In this document: in pieces, positions 1 to 11,472 of the stretch | Position numbering within the stretch: position 1 is the first letter of the stretch | How the letters are laid out: every line of letters begins with the position of its first letter | Assembly (NCBI RefSeq): GCF_021233355.1 | Contig: NZ_CP089507.1 | Location: forward strand, 186,001 to 250,000 | Direction: 5' to 3' | Length of the DNA: 64,000 bases | Origin: Luteimonas fraxinea | GTDB lineage: Bacteria; Pseudomonadota; Gammaproteobacteria; Xanthomonadales; Xanthomonadaceae | Made by a program: the position numbers and the translations under genes | The notes under the pieces: model-generated | Told to the model about the DNA's origin: nothing | The model's input: the letters and a program-made list of their open reading frames with translations, nothing else | The model's database searches: none

Positions 1-151
1 CAACCCGGTAAAACACCCGCGAAACCGGTTCCGCAGTGCAGCATGAATCGACCGGAAACAGCGCGCCGGACGCACCGCTTCGCATCATGCAAACGTTGTA
101 TGACGGCCGGCTTATCGTGTGACCGCGGCGTGACGCCGACGCTCGCGAACC

Positions 152-180
152 TTGACCCCACTGCCGCACGCCCCGACAAT
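152..180 (+). promoter_or_regulatory. sigma-70 promoter of the sahR-metH operon
   Basis: A -35 box TTGACC (152-157) is followed after 17 bases by a -10 box GACAAT (175-180). The -10 box runs straight into the 32-bp palindrome at 177-208, so a protein bound there would block polymerase. Both boxes are seen in the sequence; that they are used is inferred. Confidence 0.6.
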
Positions 181-208
181 ATCTCTATATCGCGATATGG
201 AGATATTG
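177..208. promoter_or_regulatory. 32-bp palindromic operator, SahR/ArsR type
   Basis: The left half CAATATCTCTATATCG is mirrored by the right half with only one mismatched pair (T186 opposite G199). The palindrome is AT-rich in a GC-rich genome, overlaps the -10 box, and ends one base before the ATG of the ArsR-methyltransferase regulator. ATATC/GATAT-rich palindromes before methionine-cycle genes are what I recall for the SahR regulon. It probably serves autoregulation and control of the downstream metH genes. Confidence 0.75.
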
Positions 209-1138
209 ATGGATCTGGAGGCCTGGTCCGCGCGCCTGAAAGTGCTCGCCGACCCTACGCGTGTCCGCCTGCTCGCCCTGCTCGAAGTCGAAGAGCTCAC
301 GGTGGCCGAGCTGTCCTCGATCACCCGCCTCGCCCAGCCACGCGTGTCCACGCACCTGGCGCGCCTGAAGGAAGCCAACCTCGTGCGCGACCGCCGCGCC
401 GGTGTGTCCGCCTATTACCGCTTCGACGATGCGGCGCTCGATCCCGCGCAGCGCGCCCTGTGGCAAGCGCTGTCGACCGGCAGCGACGATCCGCTGCTGC
501 GCCAGGACGCCGAGCGCACGCCCGCGGTGCTGGCGACGCGCGCCGCCGACCAGAGTTGGGCCGACACCGTGGCCGGCGACATGGAACGTCACTACTCGCC
601 CGGACGCACCTGGGAAGCGCTGGCGCGCTCCGCGTTGCCGCTGCTGGAAACCGGCGACGTGCTCGACATCGCCTCGGGCGACGGCGTGCTCGCCGAACTG
701 CTGGCGCCGCATGCGCACCGCTACGTGTGCCTGGACGCCAGCCGGCGCGTGGTCGCGGCGTCGACCGAGCGGCTCAAGAGGTTCACCAACGTCGAAGTGC
801 GCGAGGGCGACATGCATGCCCTGCCCTTCGAGGCCGGCAGCTTCGATCTCGTCGTGCTGATGCACGCGCTGACCTATGCGACCAAGCCCGCGCAGGCCGT
901 CACCGAAGCCGCGCGCGTGCTGCGGCCCGGCGGTCGCCTGCTGCTGTCGAGCCTGGACCGGCACGGTCACGAAACCGCAGTGCAGGCCTACGGCCATGCA
1001 AACCTCGGCTTCCCGGACAAGGAACTGCGCCGCTTCGTCACCAAGGCCGGGCTGGAGATCCACAGCGCCGAAACCGTCACCCGCGAAAAGCGTCCGCCGC
1101 ATTTCCAGGTGATCTCGATCATCGCGAGAAAGCCATGA
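209..1138 (+). CDS. sahR: ArsR-family regulator fused to a SAM-dependent methyltransferase domain (SahR-like)
   Basis: The protein of about 309 residues has an ArsR winged helix at residues 1-75 (recognition helix near 43-56, [11 protein letters not shown]) and a class I methyltransferase fold from about 140, with motif I at 151-160 ([10 protein letters not shown]). In the SahR family this second domain senses S-adenosylhomocysteine instead of catalysing methylation, and the protein represses methionine-cycle genes. The ATG at 209 was chosen because GGAG (199-202) lies 6 bases upstream and the longer reading frame would start inside the operator. Its stop overlaps the metH start (ATGA), so the three genes form one operon. 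A true methyltransferase activity cannot be excluded from sequence alone. Confidence 0.82.
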   Translation: MDLEAWSARLKVLADPTRVRLLALLEVEELTVAELSSITRLAQPRVSTHLARLKEANLVRDRRAGVSAYYRFDDAALDPAQRALWQALSTGSDDPLLRQDAERTPAVLATRAADQSWADTVAGDMERHYSPGRTWEALARSALPLLETGDVLDIASGDGVLAELLAPHAHRYVCLDASRRVVAASTERLKRFTNVEVREGDMHALPFEAGSFDLVVLMHALTYATKPAQAVTEAARVLRPGGRLLLSSLDRHGHETAVQAYGHANLGFPDKELRRFVTKAGLEIHSAETVTREKRPPHFQVISIIARKP

Positions 1139-2228
1139 CGACCTGGCTGCACCCCGAACGCGTCGCGGCGCTCGATGCCGCACTGGCCCGGCGCATCCTC
1201 GTGCTCGATGGCGCGATGGGCACGATGATCCAGCGCTTCGAACTGACCGAGGCCGACTATCGCGGTGAGCGCTTCGCGCAAGGCTACGACGCACTGCATG
1301 CGGCGCAAGGCCACGCGCACGGTGCCGGCTGCGGCTGCGAAAGCCATGACCAGCGCGGCAACAACGACCTGCTCACGCTCACGCGGCCCGACATCATCCA
1401 GGGCATCCACGCCGACTACCTCGCCGCCGGTGCGGACATCGTCGAGACCAACACCTTCAACTCGACCGCCGTCTCGCTGGCCGACTACCGCCTGCAGCAC
1501 CTGGTCCACGAACTCAACGCAACCGGCGCGGCATTGGCGCGCGCGGCCTGCGACGCCGCGCAGGCACAGACGCCGGATCGCCCGCGCTTCGTTGCCGGCA
1601 TTCTCGGGCCGACCAGCCGCACCGCGTCGATCAGTCCCGATGTCAACGATCCCGGCTACCGCGCGGTGACCTTCGACGAACTGGTGTCGATCTACCGCGA
1701 CGCGGCCCACGGGCTGATCGACGGCGGCGCCGACATCCTCATGGTCGAGACCGTGTTCGACACGCTCAACGCCAAAGCCGCGCTGTACGCGATCGAGACC
1801 GTGTTCGACGATCGCGGCGGGCGCCTGCCGGTGATGATCTCCGGCACGATCACCGATGCTTCCGGCCGCACGCTCTCGGGCCAGACCGCCGAGGCGTTCT
1901 GGTATTCGCTGCAGCACGCGCGTCCGCATGCGGTGGGCCTCAACTGCGCGCTCGGCGCCAAGGACCTGCGTCCGCACGTCGAAACGCTGTCGCAGATCGC
2001 GCAGACGTACGTGTCGTGTCACCCGAACGCCGGCCTGCCGAATGCATTCGGCGGCTATGACGAAACGCCCGAGGACATGGCCGAGGTGCTGCACGAGTTC
2101 GCGACCGCCGGCCTGTTGAACATCGTCGGCGGCTGTTGTGGCACGTCGCCGGACCACATCCGCGCAATCGCCGAGGCCGTCGCCGACGTGGCACCGCGCC
2201 GACCGCCTGCGACGCTGGACGTCGCCGC

Positions 2229-2232
<4 letters not shown>
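1135..2232 (+). CDS. metH: Methionine synthase, homocysteine-binding half (MetH N-terminal part)
   Basis: This 365-residue protein is the homocysteine S-methyltransferase domain of cobalamin-dependent methionine synthase. It starts with the family motif [10 protein letters not shown] near residue 24, and the zinc/homocysteine ligands are visible as Cys271 (GLNCALG) and Cys334/Cys335 (GGCCGTSP). A glycine/cysteine-rich insert (GAGCGCES) lies near residues 62-70. In E. coli this domain is covalently joined to the rest of MetH; here the frame ends and the remaining domains are in the next gene, overlapping by four bases (ATGA at 2229). The two products presumably act as one enzyme. The start at 1135 overlaps the sahR stop, which points to translational coupling. 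Confidence 0.93.
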
Positions 2233-4913
<2,681 letters not shown>

Positions 4914-4995
4914 CGCCGCGCGCGGGCATGGACACACGACCGCCACCCGGCGGTCGTTAGGCTGGTCCGTCCTTTCATCGAACAAGGACGCCCGC

Positions 4996-6423
4996 ATGTC
5001 CCGACGCCCCGGCGCGCTCGTCGCGCTCGCCGCCGCCACTGCCTGCCTCGCCGCGTGCAGCGGCCCCGCACAGGACGCATCGAACACCGCCGCATCCGCC
5101 GGTGCTCCCGAAGCCGACAGCGGCGTGATCGTCATCGACAACGCGCGCGTGTTCGACGGCACACGCGATCTGGGCGAAGTCTCGCTGGTGATCCGCGATG
5201 GCCTGATCGAACGCATCGCCGAGTCCGGCGCAAGCGACCTGCCCGAAGATGCCGAACGCATCGACCATCGCGGCCGCTTCGTCATGCCGGGCCTGGTCAA
5301 CGATCACGCGCATGTCGGCAATACCCGCGGCACCGAGCACGGCGACCGTTTCTACACGCAGGATCAGGTTTCGGCCGACCTGCGCCAGTTCCAGGCCTAC
5401 GGCATCACCACGGTGGCCTCGCTGGGCATGAACGGCGGTGCGTTCGGCGACATCCGCAGCGCGATCAATGCAGACCCGATGCTCGGCGCACAGCTTTACG
5501 GCGCAGGCGGCGGCGTCGGCACGCCCGATGGCGCGCCGCCGGCCGCCAACATGGGGCTGGCGGACGATCCCGTCGCCCGCCCTGCTGACGCAGCGAGCGC
5601 CCGCGCGGCCGTGCGCGCGCAGGCCGAATCCGGCGTCGATCTGATCAAGCTCTGGGTCGACGATCTCGGCGGCAAGTCGCCGCAGATGACGCCCGAGGTC
5701 TACAAGGCCGCGATCGAGGAAGCGCATCGCCATAACCTGCTGGTCGCCGCGCACATCCATGATCTGGCGCCGGCCGCCGATCTCGTCGCCAGTGGCGTCG
5801 ACATCATCGCGCATGGCATCCGCGACCAGGCCATCGGTGCGCCGCTCGTCGACGCGATGAAGGCAGCGGGCACCGGCTACATCGCCACGCTGCAGATCGA
5901 CGAGGCGAACTACATCTACGCCGAGCAGCCGGACTGGCTGGACACGCCGTTCCTACGCAACGCCCTGCCCGCCTCGGTGCGCGCGCAGTGGTCGGATGCG
6001 GCATGGCGCGAAAAGAAACTCGCCGATCCGGCGACGCAGAGCCATCGCGACGCGCTGGCGGTGAATCTCGCCAACCTGTCGACGCTGCGCGAGGCCGGCG
6101 TGCGCATCGGCTTCGGCACCGACGCCGGCGCACTGCCGCACCGCGTGCCGGGCTTCGCCGAGCATCGCGAACTGGAACTGATGGTCGACCAGGCCGGCTT
6201 CAGCCCCGAACAGGCGCTGGTCGTCGCCACGAGCGCGGCTGCGCAGCTGCTGCGCTTCGACGATCGCGGCGTGCTGCAGCCGGGCAAGCGCGCCGATTTC
6301 GTCGTGCTGTCGGCCGATCCGCTGACCGACATCCGCAATACGCGCAGTATCGAAGCGGTGTGGCAGGCCGGTCGCAAGGTCGCCGGGCCGATCGCCGAAT
6401 ACGACGCGCAGGCGCGGGACTGA
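4996..6423 (+). CDS. Amidohydrolase-family lipoprotein (imidazolonepropionase-like)
   Basis: The 475-residue protein has a lipoprotein signal ending in LAAC (Cys21), so it is expected to be anchored in the periplasm. The amidohydrolase metal site is visible as the HxH motif (NDHAHVG), a later HIHD, HGIRD and the C-terminal GTDAGALPHR, in the usual order. A carboxylated lysine is likely in LIKLWVDD. Relatives are prolidase-like or imidazolonepropionase-like hydrolases, but the substrate cannot be named. AAGGA lies upstream of the start. It is convergent with the minus-strand gene ending at 6479, with a strong hairpin between them. Confidence 0.8.
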   Translation: MSRRPGALVALAAATACLAACSGPAQDASNTAASAGAPEADSGVIVIDNARVFDGTRDLGEVSLVIRDGLIERIAESGASDLPEDAERIDHRGRFVMPGLVNDHAHVGNTRGTEHGDRFYTQDQVSADLRQFQAYGITTVASLGMNGGAFGDIRSAINADPMLGAQLYGAGGGVGTPDGAPPAANMGLADDPVARPADAASARAAVRAQAESGVDLIKLWVDDLGGKSPQMTPEVYKAAIEEAHRHNLLVAAHIHDLAPAADLVASGVDIIAHGIRDQAIGAPLVDAMKAAGTGYIATLQIDEANYIYAEQPDWLDTPFLRNALPASVRAQWSDAAWREKKLADPATQSHRDALAVNLANLSTLREAGVRIGFGTDAGALPHRVPGFAEHRELELMVDQAGFSPEQALVVATSAAAQLLRFDDRGVLQPGKRADFVVLSADPLTDIRNTRSIEAVWQAGRKVAGPIAEYDAQARD

Positions 6424-6434
6424 TCGAAACGCTG

Positions 6435-6464
6435 TCGCGATCCGCGCTTCGGCGCGGGTCGCGA
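6435..6464. terminator. Hairpin with TTCG tetraloop between convergent genes
   Basis: TCGCGATCCGCGC pairs with GCGCGGGTCGCGA around a TTCG loop: 12 Watson-Crick pairs plus one T-G position. It lies between the stops of two convergent genes, where it could terminate both transcripts. No T-tract follows, so it may act as a 3'-end stabiliser or with Rho. Confidence 0.5.
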
Positions 6465-6478
6465 TTCGTCGAGGAACG

Positions 6479-7246
6479 TCAGGGCAACAGGAAGGACACG
6501 CCGAAGCCACCAGTCCAATCGTCCTCGTCATCGGCGAAGCCGCGCAGCACCGACAGATCCACTTGCACCGCAGGCGCGACGCGCCAGGTGATGCCGGTGC
6601 CCAGCGCGCGCGAACGCTGTGCGCCGGTACCGAGACCGGCTTCCACGTACGCACCGACGGTTTCGGTCGACAGGAACGTGTAACTCGGTGAGACGGTCCA
6701 GCCGGTGCCGTTCTCGTCGCGGGTGCCGTTGACATAGAACGCAAGATCGCCGGTGGCGACGCTGACGCCGAGATCCTGCTGCGCACGCTCGGCGCGGATG
6801 TCGGACGCGCCGGTCAGCACGCCCTGCCGCGCGAGCAGCGCCCACTGCGTGTCGTCGTTCGAACCCGGCAACACCCACTTCAATGCGAAGCTGCTGTCGC
6901 CACCGCCGTGCACGCGATCGCGCCCATTGACGCTGCGTGTGCGCTCCCACACCCGGCTATCGCTGCCGAGCTGCAGCTCAAGATCTTCGGCAAGACCCAC
7001 GCGCAACAGACTCGCGGCGGCGTAGCGCGTGGTGCGCACGCCGTCGCTGTCGTCATGGCTGAGGTCGGGCAGGCCCTGCTCCCAGGCGATCTGCCCGGGT
7101 GCCAGCACTGACGGCGAGAAGCCGATGCCGGGCCGGTCGAATTCGACCTCCGACGCGTCCTGGGCCTGCACGGCCGCGCAGGCGAAAGCCAGCAGGCCGA
7201 TCACACCTGCACGCATCGCGACACGCACCGGCGCGGCCGTGATCAC
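6479..7246 (-). CDS. Outer-membrane beta-barrel protein, phenol-degradation MetA-like
   Basis: The protein has a signal peptide (hydrophobic core VIGLLAFACAAVQAQ) and then alternating amphipathic strands typical of the Phenol_MetA_deg/transporter-like outer-membrane family. It ends in a strand (FGVSFLLP) without the usual terminal aromatic residue. A GTG at 7246 overlaps the stop of the upstream DUF2058 gene (GTGA), suggesting coupling; an ATG at 7216 would give a shorter signal peptide and is equally possible. Function is unknown; it may be a small porin-like channel. The last gene of a minus-strand run. Confidence 0.65.
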   Translation of the reverse strand: MITAAPVRVAMRAGVIGLLAFACAAVQAQDASEVEFDRPGIGFSPSVLAPGQIAWEQGLPDLSHDDSDGVRTTRYAAASLLRVGLAEDLELQLGSDSRVWERTRSVNGRDRVHGGGDSSFALKWVLPGSNDDTQWALLARQGVLTGASDIRAERAQQDLGVSVATGDLAFYVNGTRDENGTGWTVSPSYTFLSTETVGAYVEAGLGTGAQRSRALGTGITWRVAPAVQVDLSVLRGFADDEDDWTGGFGVSFLLP

Positions 7247-7944
7247 CAGACGAGATCGTCCGGGACCTGGTACTTCGGATCGCTGTAGGGGTCATCCCCG
7301 GCTGGTGCGTCCGGATCGATCCGCAGCGCCACCGACGGCGCGAAGATCGCACCGGCCTCTTCCAGCACTGCAGCGGTCACCAGCAGATAGCGGCCATTGA
7401 GCTGCACGACACCGAGCTCGCCGACGTTGAGCGCCTTGAGCTGGGCCTCGTCGACGTGGATGCGCTTGATCTTGCCGCCGTACTCGAAGTGGCGGGCGAT
7501 CTCGGCCTCTTTGATGTTGAGCGACTTGTCGGCCAGGAACACTTCGAGCTTGGCACGCGCCTCGCGGCGCAGCCGGGCCTCTTCCTGCTTCACGCGCTCG
7601 GCCTCGATGCGCTCGTCCTTCTCGCGCTGGGCGCGGATCGCGAAGGCCTTGGCCAGATCGATGTCCTCGCGCGGCGGGCGCTTGCCCTGCGGCGCGCCGC
7701 GGCGATCGGTGTTCGGGCGCGGCTTGCCGTCGCTGCGCGGTGCGCCGCTGTTGCGGGCCTGCGGACGCGCGGCATTGTCGCCACGCGGCGCGCCAGGCTT
7801 GCCATCGGCGCTACGACCGGCAGGCCTTGGGCCGCGACGGTCATCGGGCCGCGGGCGTCGCTCGTCGCGACGGGGCTTGGGCGCGGCCGGGGCCGGCGCC
7901 TTGAATCCGAGGCCGAGCAGCTGGTCGCGGAGGGAATCGGTCAT
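7243..7944 (-). CDS. DUF2058 (YaiL-type) nucleoid/RNA-associated-like protein
   Basis: The 233-residue protein begins MTDSLRDQLLGLGF, a typical DUF2058 opening. A long low-complexity segment rich in Arg, Pro, Gly and Asp (about residues 17-95) is followed by a charged helix (EKDERIEAERVKQEEARLRR) and the conserved C-terminal core with FEYGGKIKRIHV and LNGRYLLV. E. coli YaiL is the reference; its role is not settled. The linker is far longer and more basic than in E. coli and may bind nucleic acid. slyX lies 11 bases upstream, so they are probably cotranscribed. Confidence 0.85.
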   Translation of the reverse strand: MTDSLRDQLLGLGFKAPAPAAPKPRRDERRPRPDDRRGPRPAGRSADGKPGAPRGDNAARPQARNSGAPRSDGKPRPNTDRRGAPQGKRPPREDIDLAKAFAIRAQREKDERIEAERVKQEEARLRREARAKLEVFLADKSLNIKEAEIARHFEYGGKIKRIHVDEAQLKALNVGELGVVQLNGRYLLVTAAVLEEAGAIFAPSVALRIDPDAPAGDDPYSDPKYQVPDDLVW

Positions 7945-7955
7945 CGCTGTCGTAC

Positions 7956-8183
7956 TCAGTAATGCGGGGGTGGCGGTTCTTCCGACGCATCGGGGAACTG
8001 CACGGTGCGCGCCTGGCGCAGGTCATCCATCATCCGGCGCAGCAGCCCGGTCTGGGCGCTGAGCTCGAGTCGCGCCTGGCTCAGCGCGTCATTGAGCTCG
8101 CCGATGGTCTGTTCCTGGAAGGAGAGGCGCATTTCCAGTTCGGTGACGCGCGATTCCAGCGCGTCGTGTCCGGTGTCGTTCAT
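7956..8183 (-). CDS. slyX: SlyX-family coiled-coil protein
   Basis: The 75-residue protein is almost entirely one coiled coil (LESRVTELEMRLSFQEQTI and IGELNDALSQARLEL) and ends in the proline-rich tail PPPPHY, as in SlyX of E. coli. The biochemical role of SlyX is unknown. In enterobacteria slyX sits beside the FKBP isomerase fkpA; here too an FKBP gene lies just upstream on the same strand, which supports the call. Confidence 0.9.
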   Translation of the reverse strand: MNDTGHDALESRVTELEMRLSFQEQTIGELNDALSQARLELSAQTGLLRRMMDDLRQARTVQFPDASEEPPPPHY

Positions 8184-8235
8184 TGCATTCTCGATGGACC
8201 GGCGCGCCGCACGGGGCGGCGCACCGGCCAGGGTC

Positions 8236-9000
8236 TTACTTGACGATGTCCTGCAGCTCGACTTCGAACACCAGCGCCTGGTTCGGACCGATCGGACCCG
8301 AGCCCATTTCGCCGTAGCCCAGCGCCGCCGGGATCCACAGCTCGTACTTGCTGCCGACCGGCATCAGCTGCAGGCCTTCCTGCCAGCCCGGAACGACCTG
8401 GTTGAGCGCGAACTGCGCCGGCTCGCCGCGATCGATCGAGCTGTCGAAGGTTTCGCCGTTGAGCAGCGTGCCCTTGTAGTGCACGCGCACGGTGTCGTTC
8501 GGGCCCGGCTTGGCGCCGGTGCCTTCGGTGATCACGCGGTACTGCAGGCCCGATGCGGTGGTCTGCACGCCTTCGCGCTTGCCGTTCTCGGCGAGGAACT
8601 TCTCGGCCTCGGCGGCGTTGGTCTTCGACTTCTCTTCCATTTCCGCGACCTGCTTGGCCTGCATGCGCTCACCGAACTTCTGCATGATGCCCATGGCCTG
8701 CTCGTCGGTGATCTCGATGGCCTTGTCGTCGAGCGTTTCGCTGATCGCGCGCTGCAGCGTCTTGACGTCGACCTCGTCCTTGATCTGCTTGAGCTGCTCG
8801 CCCATCTGGTTGCCGATGATGTAGCTGATCTGCTCGCGCTCGCCCTTGAGGCCAGCGATCTCGCCGCCTTCGGCCGGCGTTTCGGCAGCGGCGCCTTCGA
8901 CCGGCTTGCCGGTTTCCTTGTCGATCGGCTTGCAGGCGATCATCGCCAGCGGCAGGACGGCGGCGAGGCCGGCGATGGCGAGGCGCTTGGTGTTCTTCAT
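8236..9000 (-). CDS. FKBP-type peptidyl-prolyl isomerase, FkpA-like lipoprotein
   Basis: The 254-residue protein has a lipoprotein-like signal (MIAC, Cys23; Met at the -3 position is unusual), a dimerisation region with SYIIGNQMGEQLK at about 55-70, a long helix, and an FKBP domain from about residue 150 ([39 protein letters not shown]). It should catalyse proline isomerisation and assist folding in the periplasm. The start at 9000 gives a clean signal sequence. The next gene upstream is a second, divergent copy of the same family. Confidence 0.92.
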   Translation of the reverse strand: MKNTKRLAIAGLAAVLPLAMIACKPIDKETGKPVEGAAAETPAEGGEIAGLKGEREQISYIIGNQMGEQLKQIKDEVDVKTLQRAISETLDDKAIEITDEQAMGIMQKFGERMQAKQVAEMEEKSKTNAAEAEKFLAENGKREGVQTTASGLQYRVITEGTGAKPGPNDTVRVHYKGTLLNGETFDSSIDRGEPAQFALNQVVPGWQEGLQLMPVGSKYELWIPAALGYGEMGSGPIGPNQALVFEVELQDIVK

Positions 9001-9089
9001 GCGGTCAAAACTCCGGGATGAGGGATCTGGAACGGACGGCCGCAGATGGCGGACGACGGGAGGTGGACAATGAATCAAAGAACGAAAGG

Positions 9090-10010
9090 TCAAAGAATGT
9101 CGATCAGTTCGACATCGAAGATGAGCGTCGAGTTCGCGGGAATGTTCGGCGGACTGCCGCGCACACCGTAGGCCAGCTCGCCGGGAATCCAGAAGCGGTA
9201 CTTGCCGCCGATCGGCATCAGCTGCAGACCTTCGGTCCAGCCGGCGATGACCTGGTCGAGGCCGAACACGGCCGGTTCGCCGCGGCTGTAGGAACTGTCG
9301 AACTCGGTGCCGTCGAGCAGCGTGCCCTTGTAATGCACACGCACGCGATCGCTGGCGCGCGGACGCGGGCCCTGGCCCTGCTTCTCGACGCTGTACTGGA
9401 TGCCCGATGCAGTCGCGAACACACCCGGCTTGCCGCGATTGGCGGTCATGAAGGCGATGCCGGCCTGGCGGTTGTCGTCGGCCGCGCGCGCAGTGCGCAT
9501 CTGGCCACGGGTGATCATGGTCTGGCGCACGCGGGTGATCTCGTCGGCGGACAGCGTCGGCGGCTTGCCGTCGACCGTGTCGCGGACGCCGCGCATCAAC
9601 GGCGCGATGGCGATCTCCTCGCGCATCGGCGTCAGCGAACGGCCGACATCGGCGCCGAGCATCTGGCCGACCTTGGCGCGATCCACCGCAGGCGGTTCGC
9701 TGCCCGGCGGCAGGCCCGGTACCGGGCGACCGCTGCGCGAGGCCACGCGCTGCGCCAGCGCCTGGCCGATACGCTGGGTTTCCGCCTGGTCGAGCGTCGG
9801 CGGCTTGCCTGCGAGCGCGGCCGTCACCGCGGCTTCGAACGCGGCCAGATCGAGATCGGGCGTCACCTGGGCCAGCTGCGCGGCCATGTCCATGCCGACC
9901 ACGTAGCTGCTCTTGTCGCGATCGGTGCCTTCGGCGGCCACGGCCAGCGTGGCGACCGGTGCCAGCAGCAACGCAAGGGCTGCGGCACGCATCTGATTCA
10001 ACATCCGCAT
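9090..10010 (-). CDS. FKBP-type peptidyl-prolyl isomerase, second copy, secreted
   Basis: The 306-residue protein has a cleavable signal peptide ([16 protein letters not shown]), an FKBP_N dimerisation region starting [15 protein letters not shown], and a C-terminal FKBP domain ([38 protein letters not shown]). AGGAG stands in front of the start. It has a cleavable signal instead of a lipobox and an N-terminal half about 50 residues longer than its neighbour's. The tandem arrangement suggests an old duplication with diverged location or substrates. It could be transcribed together with the downstream copy; the 89-base gap has no clear terminator. Confidence 0.92.
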   Translation of the reverse strand: MRMLNQMRAAALALLLAPVATLAVAAEGTDRDKSSYVVGMDMAAQLAQVTPDLDLAAFEAAVTAALAGKPPTLDQAETQRIGQALAQRVASRSGRPVPGLPPGSEPPAVDRAKVGQMLGADVGRSLTPMREEIAIAPLMRGVRDTVDGKPPTLSADEITRVRQTMITRGQMRTARAADDNRQAGIAFMTANRGKPGVFATASGIQYSVEKQGQGPRPRASDRVRVHYKGTLLDGTEFDSSYSRGEPAVFGLDQVIAGWTEGLQLMPIGGKYRFWIPGELAYGVRGSPPNIPANSTLIFDVELIDIL

Positions 10011-10095
10011 GGTTCTCCTGCCCCGGATGCGGGGCGATGCAGCCGGCTATTGTCGCGGGCGCGCGGCGGCGGAGCAATCAGGCCCGCCGCGGGCT

Positions 10096-10686
10096 TCAGC
10101 GGGCGGCGGGCCTGGGCGCGGCCAGCGCGCGCTCGATCGCCGCGAGGATCTCCGGATCATCCGGCTTGGTGCGACTGCCCCACTGACCCAGCACCCGCCC
10201 GTCGCGACCCACCAGATACTTGTGGAAGTTCCACTGCGGCGCCTGGCCGGTGGCCTCGGTGAGCTGCTTGAACAGGGGCGTCGCGTCGGGACCGATCACG
10301 TGCACCTTCTGGAACATCGGGAACTTCACGCCATAGGTCAGCGTGCAGAACTCCTGGATCGCCGCCTCGTCCTCGAATTCCTGTTCCTTGAAGTCGCCGG
10401 ACGGAAAGCCCAGCACCGCGAATCCGCGCGGACGCAGGCGCGCATGCATGGATTCGAGTGCTTCGTATTGCGGGGTAAACCCGCATTTGCTGGCGGTGTT
10501 GACGATCAGCACGACATCACCGCCGTAGGCGCTACGCAGATCCACGGTCTCGCGGACCGCGAGCTGGCGGAACTGGTGATCGAGCACGCCGCGCGGCGCA
10601 GCCGGGCCCTGCGCGAATGCCGCACCGGCCACCAGGGTCACACCCACTACCAGCGCCACGCGCCGGAACCACCGATTGCCACGCAT
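10096..10686 (-). CDS. Glutathione-peroxidase family thiol peroxidase, secreted
   Basis: With the ATG at 10686 (AGGAG upstream) the product is 196 residues with a signal peptide (VALVVGVTLVAGAAFA), so it acts in the periplasm. The peroxidatic cysteine is Cys68 in NTASKCGFTPQY, and the WNFHKYLV block holding the catalytic Trp/Asn is present. The usual second block GFPCNQF reads GFPSGDF: both the resolving cysteine and the catalytic glutamine are replaced. The enzyme may therefore use another resolving thiol or have altered chemistry. It is divergent from the YtrA-type operon. Confidence 0.85.
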   Translation of the reverse strand: MRGNRWFRRVALVVGVTLVAGAAFAQGPAAPRGVLDHQFRQLAVRETVDLRSAYGGDVVLIVNTASKCGFTPQYEALESMHARLRPRGFAVLGFPSGDFKEQEFEDEAAIQEFCTLTYGVKFPMFQKVHVIGPDATPLFKQLTEATGQAPQWNFHKYLVGRDGRVLGQWGSRTKPDDPEILAAIERALAAPRPAAR

Positions 10687-10751
10687 GTCGCGATCTCCTG
10701 GATGGCCGGCGCACCGTGCCATCAGTTGGGTAGAAATTTCTGTAAGGCGCG

Positions 10752-10779
10752 TTGACACCTGCTGCGGTGGTGTTATAGT
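10752..10779 (+). promoter_or_regulatory. Strong sigma-70 promoter of the YtrA-type ABC operon
   Basis: A perfect -35 TTGACA (10752-10757) is separated by 16 bases from the -10 TATAGT (10774-10779). It lies 39 bases before the first gene of the operon, and the -10 box is inside the inverted repeat 10769-10792. Confidence 0.75.
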
Positions 10780-10792
10780 CACCTACAACACC
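10769..10792. promoter_or_regulatory. Inverted-repeat operator for the GntR/YtrA regulator
   Basis: GGTGTT (10769-10774) and AACACC (10787-10792) form a perfect inverted repeat with a 12-base centre; it also reads as GGTG-N16-CACC. It covers the -10 box and the likely transcription start, so binding would repress. The regulator gene is the second gene of the same operon, pointing to autoregulation. Confidence 0.65.
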
Positions 10793-10817
10793 TACCCACT
10801 AGAGCAGGACGGTCCTC

Positions 10818-11096
10818 ATGAACCGCAGGCTCCACACCCCGATCATCGCATGCACCGCCTTCGCCCTGGTGCTCTCGGCCGGCCTGCTGTTCGCCGGCCC
10901 GGCGCTGTCGGCCGGCGAGCTCGCACCCCCGCCCGTCGCCGTTGCGGTTGCTGTGACGGCCCGTGCCCAGGCCGAGCGTGCTGCGACGACGACCGACATC
11001 GAAGCGGAGACCCCGCGTCCCCGCGCCCGCCGTGCTCGCAGCGGCTTCGCCCTGCCGTACTTCTCGTTCGCGCGGGGCGCTGGTGGAAGGAGCTGA
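10818..11096 (+). CDS. Small secreted hypothetical protein, first gene of the YtrA operon
   Basis: The 92-residue product has a signal peptide (core TAFALVLSAGLLFAGPA, likely cleaved at ALSA) followed by a proline/valine/alanine stretch and an arginine-rich segment (PRPRARRARSG). I do not recognise a family. AGGA stands before the ATG and the gene lies between the promoter and gntR, four bases from the next start, so it is very probably translated. The basic mature peptide could be membrane-active or a ligand for the co-encoded ABC transporter; this is speculation from context. Confidence 0.6.
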   Translation: MNRRLHTPIIACTAFALVLSAGLLFAGPALSAGELAPPPVAVAVAVTARAQAERAATTTDIEAETPRPRARRARSGFALPYFSFARGAGGRS

Positions 11097-11100
11097 GGCC

Positions 11101-11472
11101 ATGGCCAATATCGAATGGAGCGACGGCGCTCCCATCTACCGCCAGCTGAAGGAACGCGTCATCGCCATGATGCTCGACGGCGTCCTGAAGCCCGGCGATG
11201 CGCTGCCCTCGGTGCGCCAGGTGGCCGCCGACTACCAGCTCAACCCGATCACCGTCTCCCGCGCCTACCAGGAACTCGCCGACGAGGCGCTGGTGGAGAA
11301 GCGCCGCGGCCTGGGCATGTTCGTCACCGAGGAAGCCTCGAAGAAGCTGCGCAGCAGCGAACGCGAACGGTTCCTGACCGACGAATGGCCGCAGGTGGTG
11401 GAACGGATCGAACGCCTGGGACTGTCGACCCGGGACCTGCTGCAGTCCATCGGCAATGGAGCCAACGAATGA
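11101..11472 (+). CDS. GntR-family (YtrA subfamily) transcriptional regulator
   Basis: The 123-residue protein has a GntR winged helix at about residues 11-80 (PIYRQLKERVIAMML, PSVRQVAADYQLNPITVSRA, GLGMFVTEEA) and only a short helical tail, which is the hallmark of the YtrA subfamily. Members control adjoining ABC transporters and respond to cell-envelope stress or antibiotics. It overlaps the ATPase gene by four bases (ATGA). The probable operator is the inverted repeat in the promoter of its own operon. Confidence 0.92.
   Translation: MANIEWSDGAPIYRQLKERVIAMMLDGVLKPGDALPSVRQVAADYQLNPITVSRAYQELADEALVEKRRGLGMFVTEEASKKLRSSERERFLTDEWPQVVERIERLGLSTRDLLQSIGNGANE

Noticed and set aside
1..208. 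Riboswitch (SAM, SAH or cobalamin) before the metH operon
   Set aside because: The predicted leader from the promoter to the start is about 20 bases, too short for a riboswitch, and the palindrome fits protein binding.
43..1134. Long plus-strand frame running into metH
   Set aside because: It reads through the promoter, the operator and the whole regulator gene in another frame, is Arg/Ala-rich without a domain, and only becomes meaningful from the ATG at 1135.
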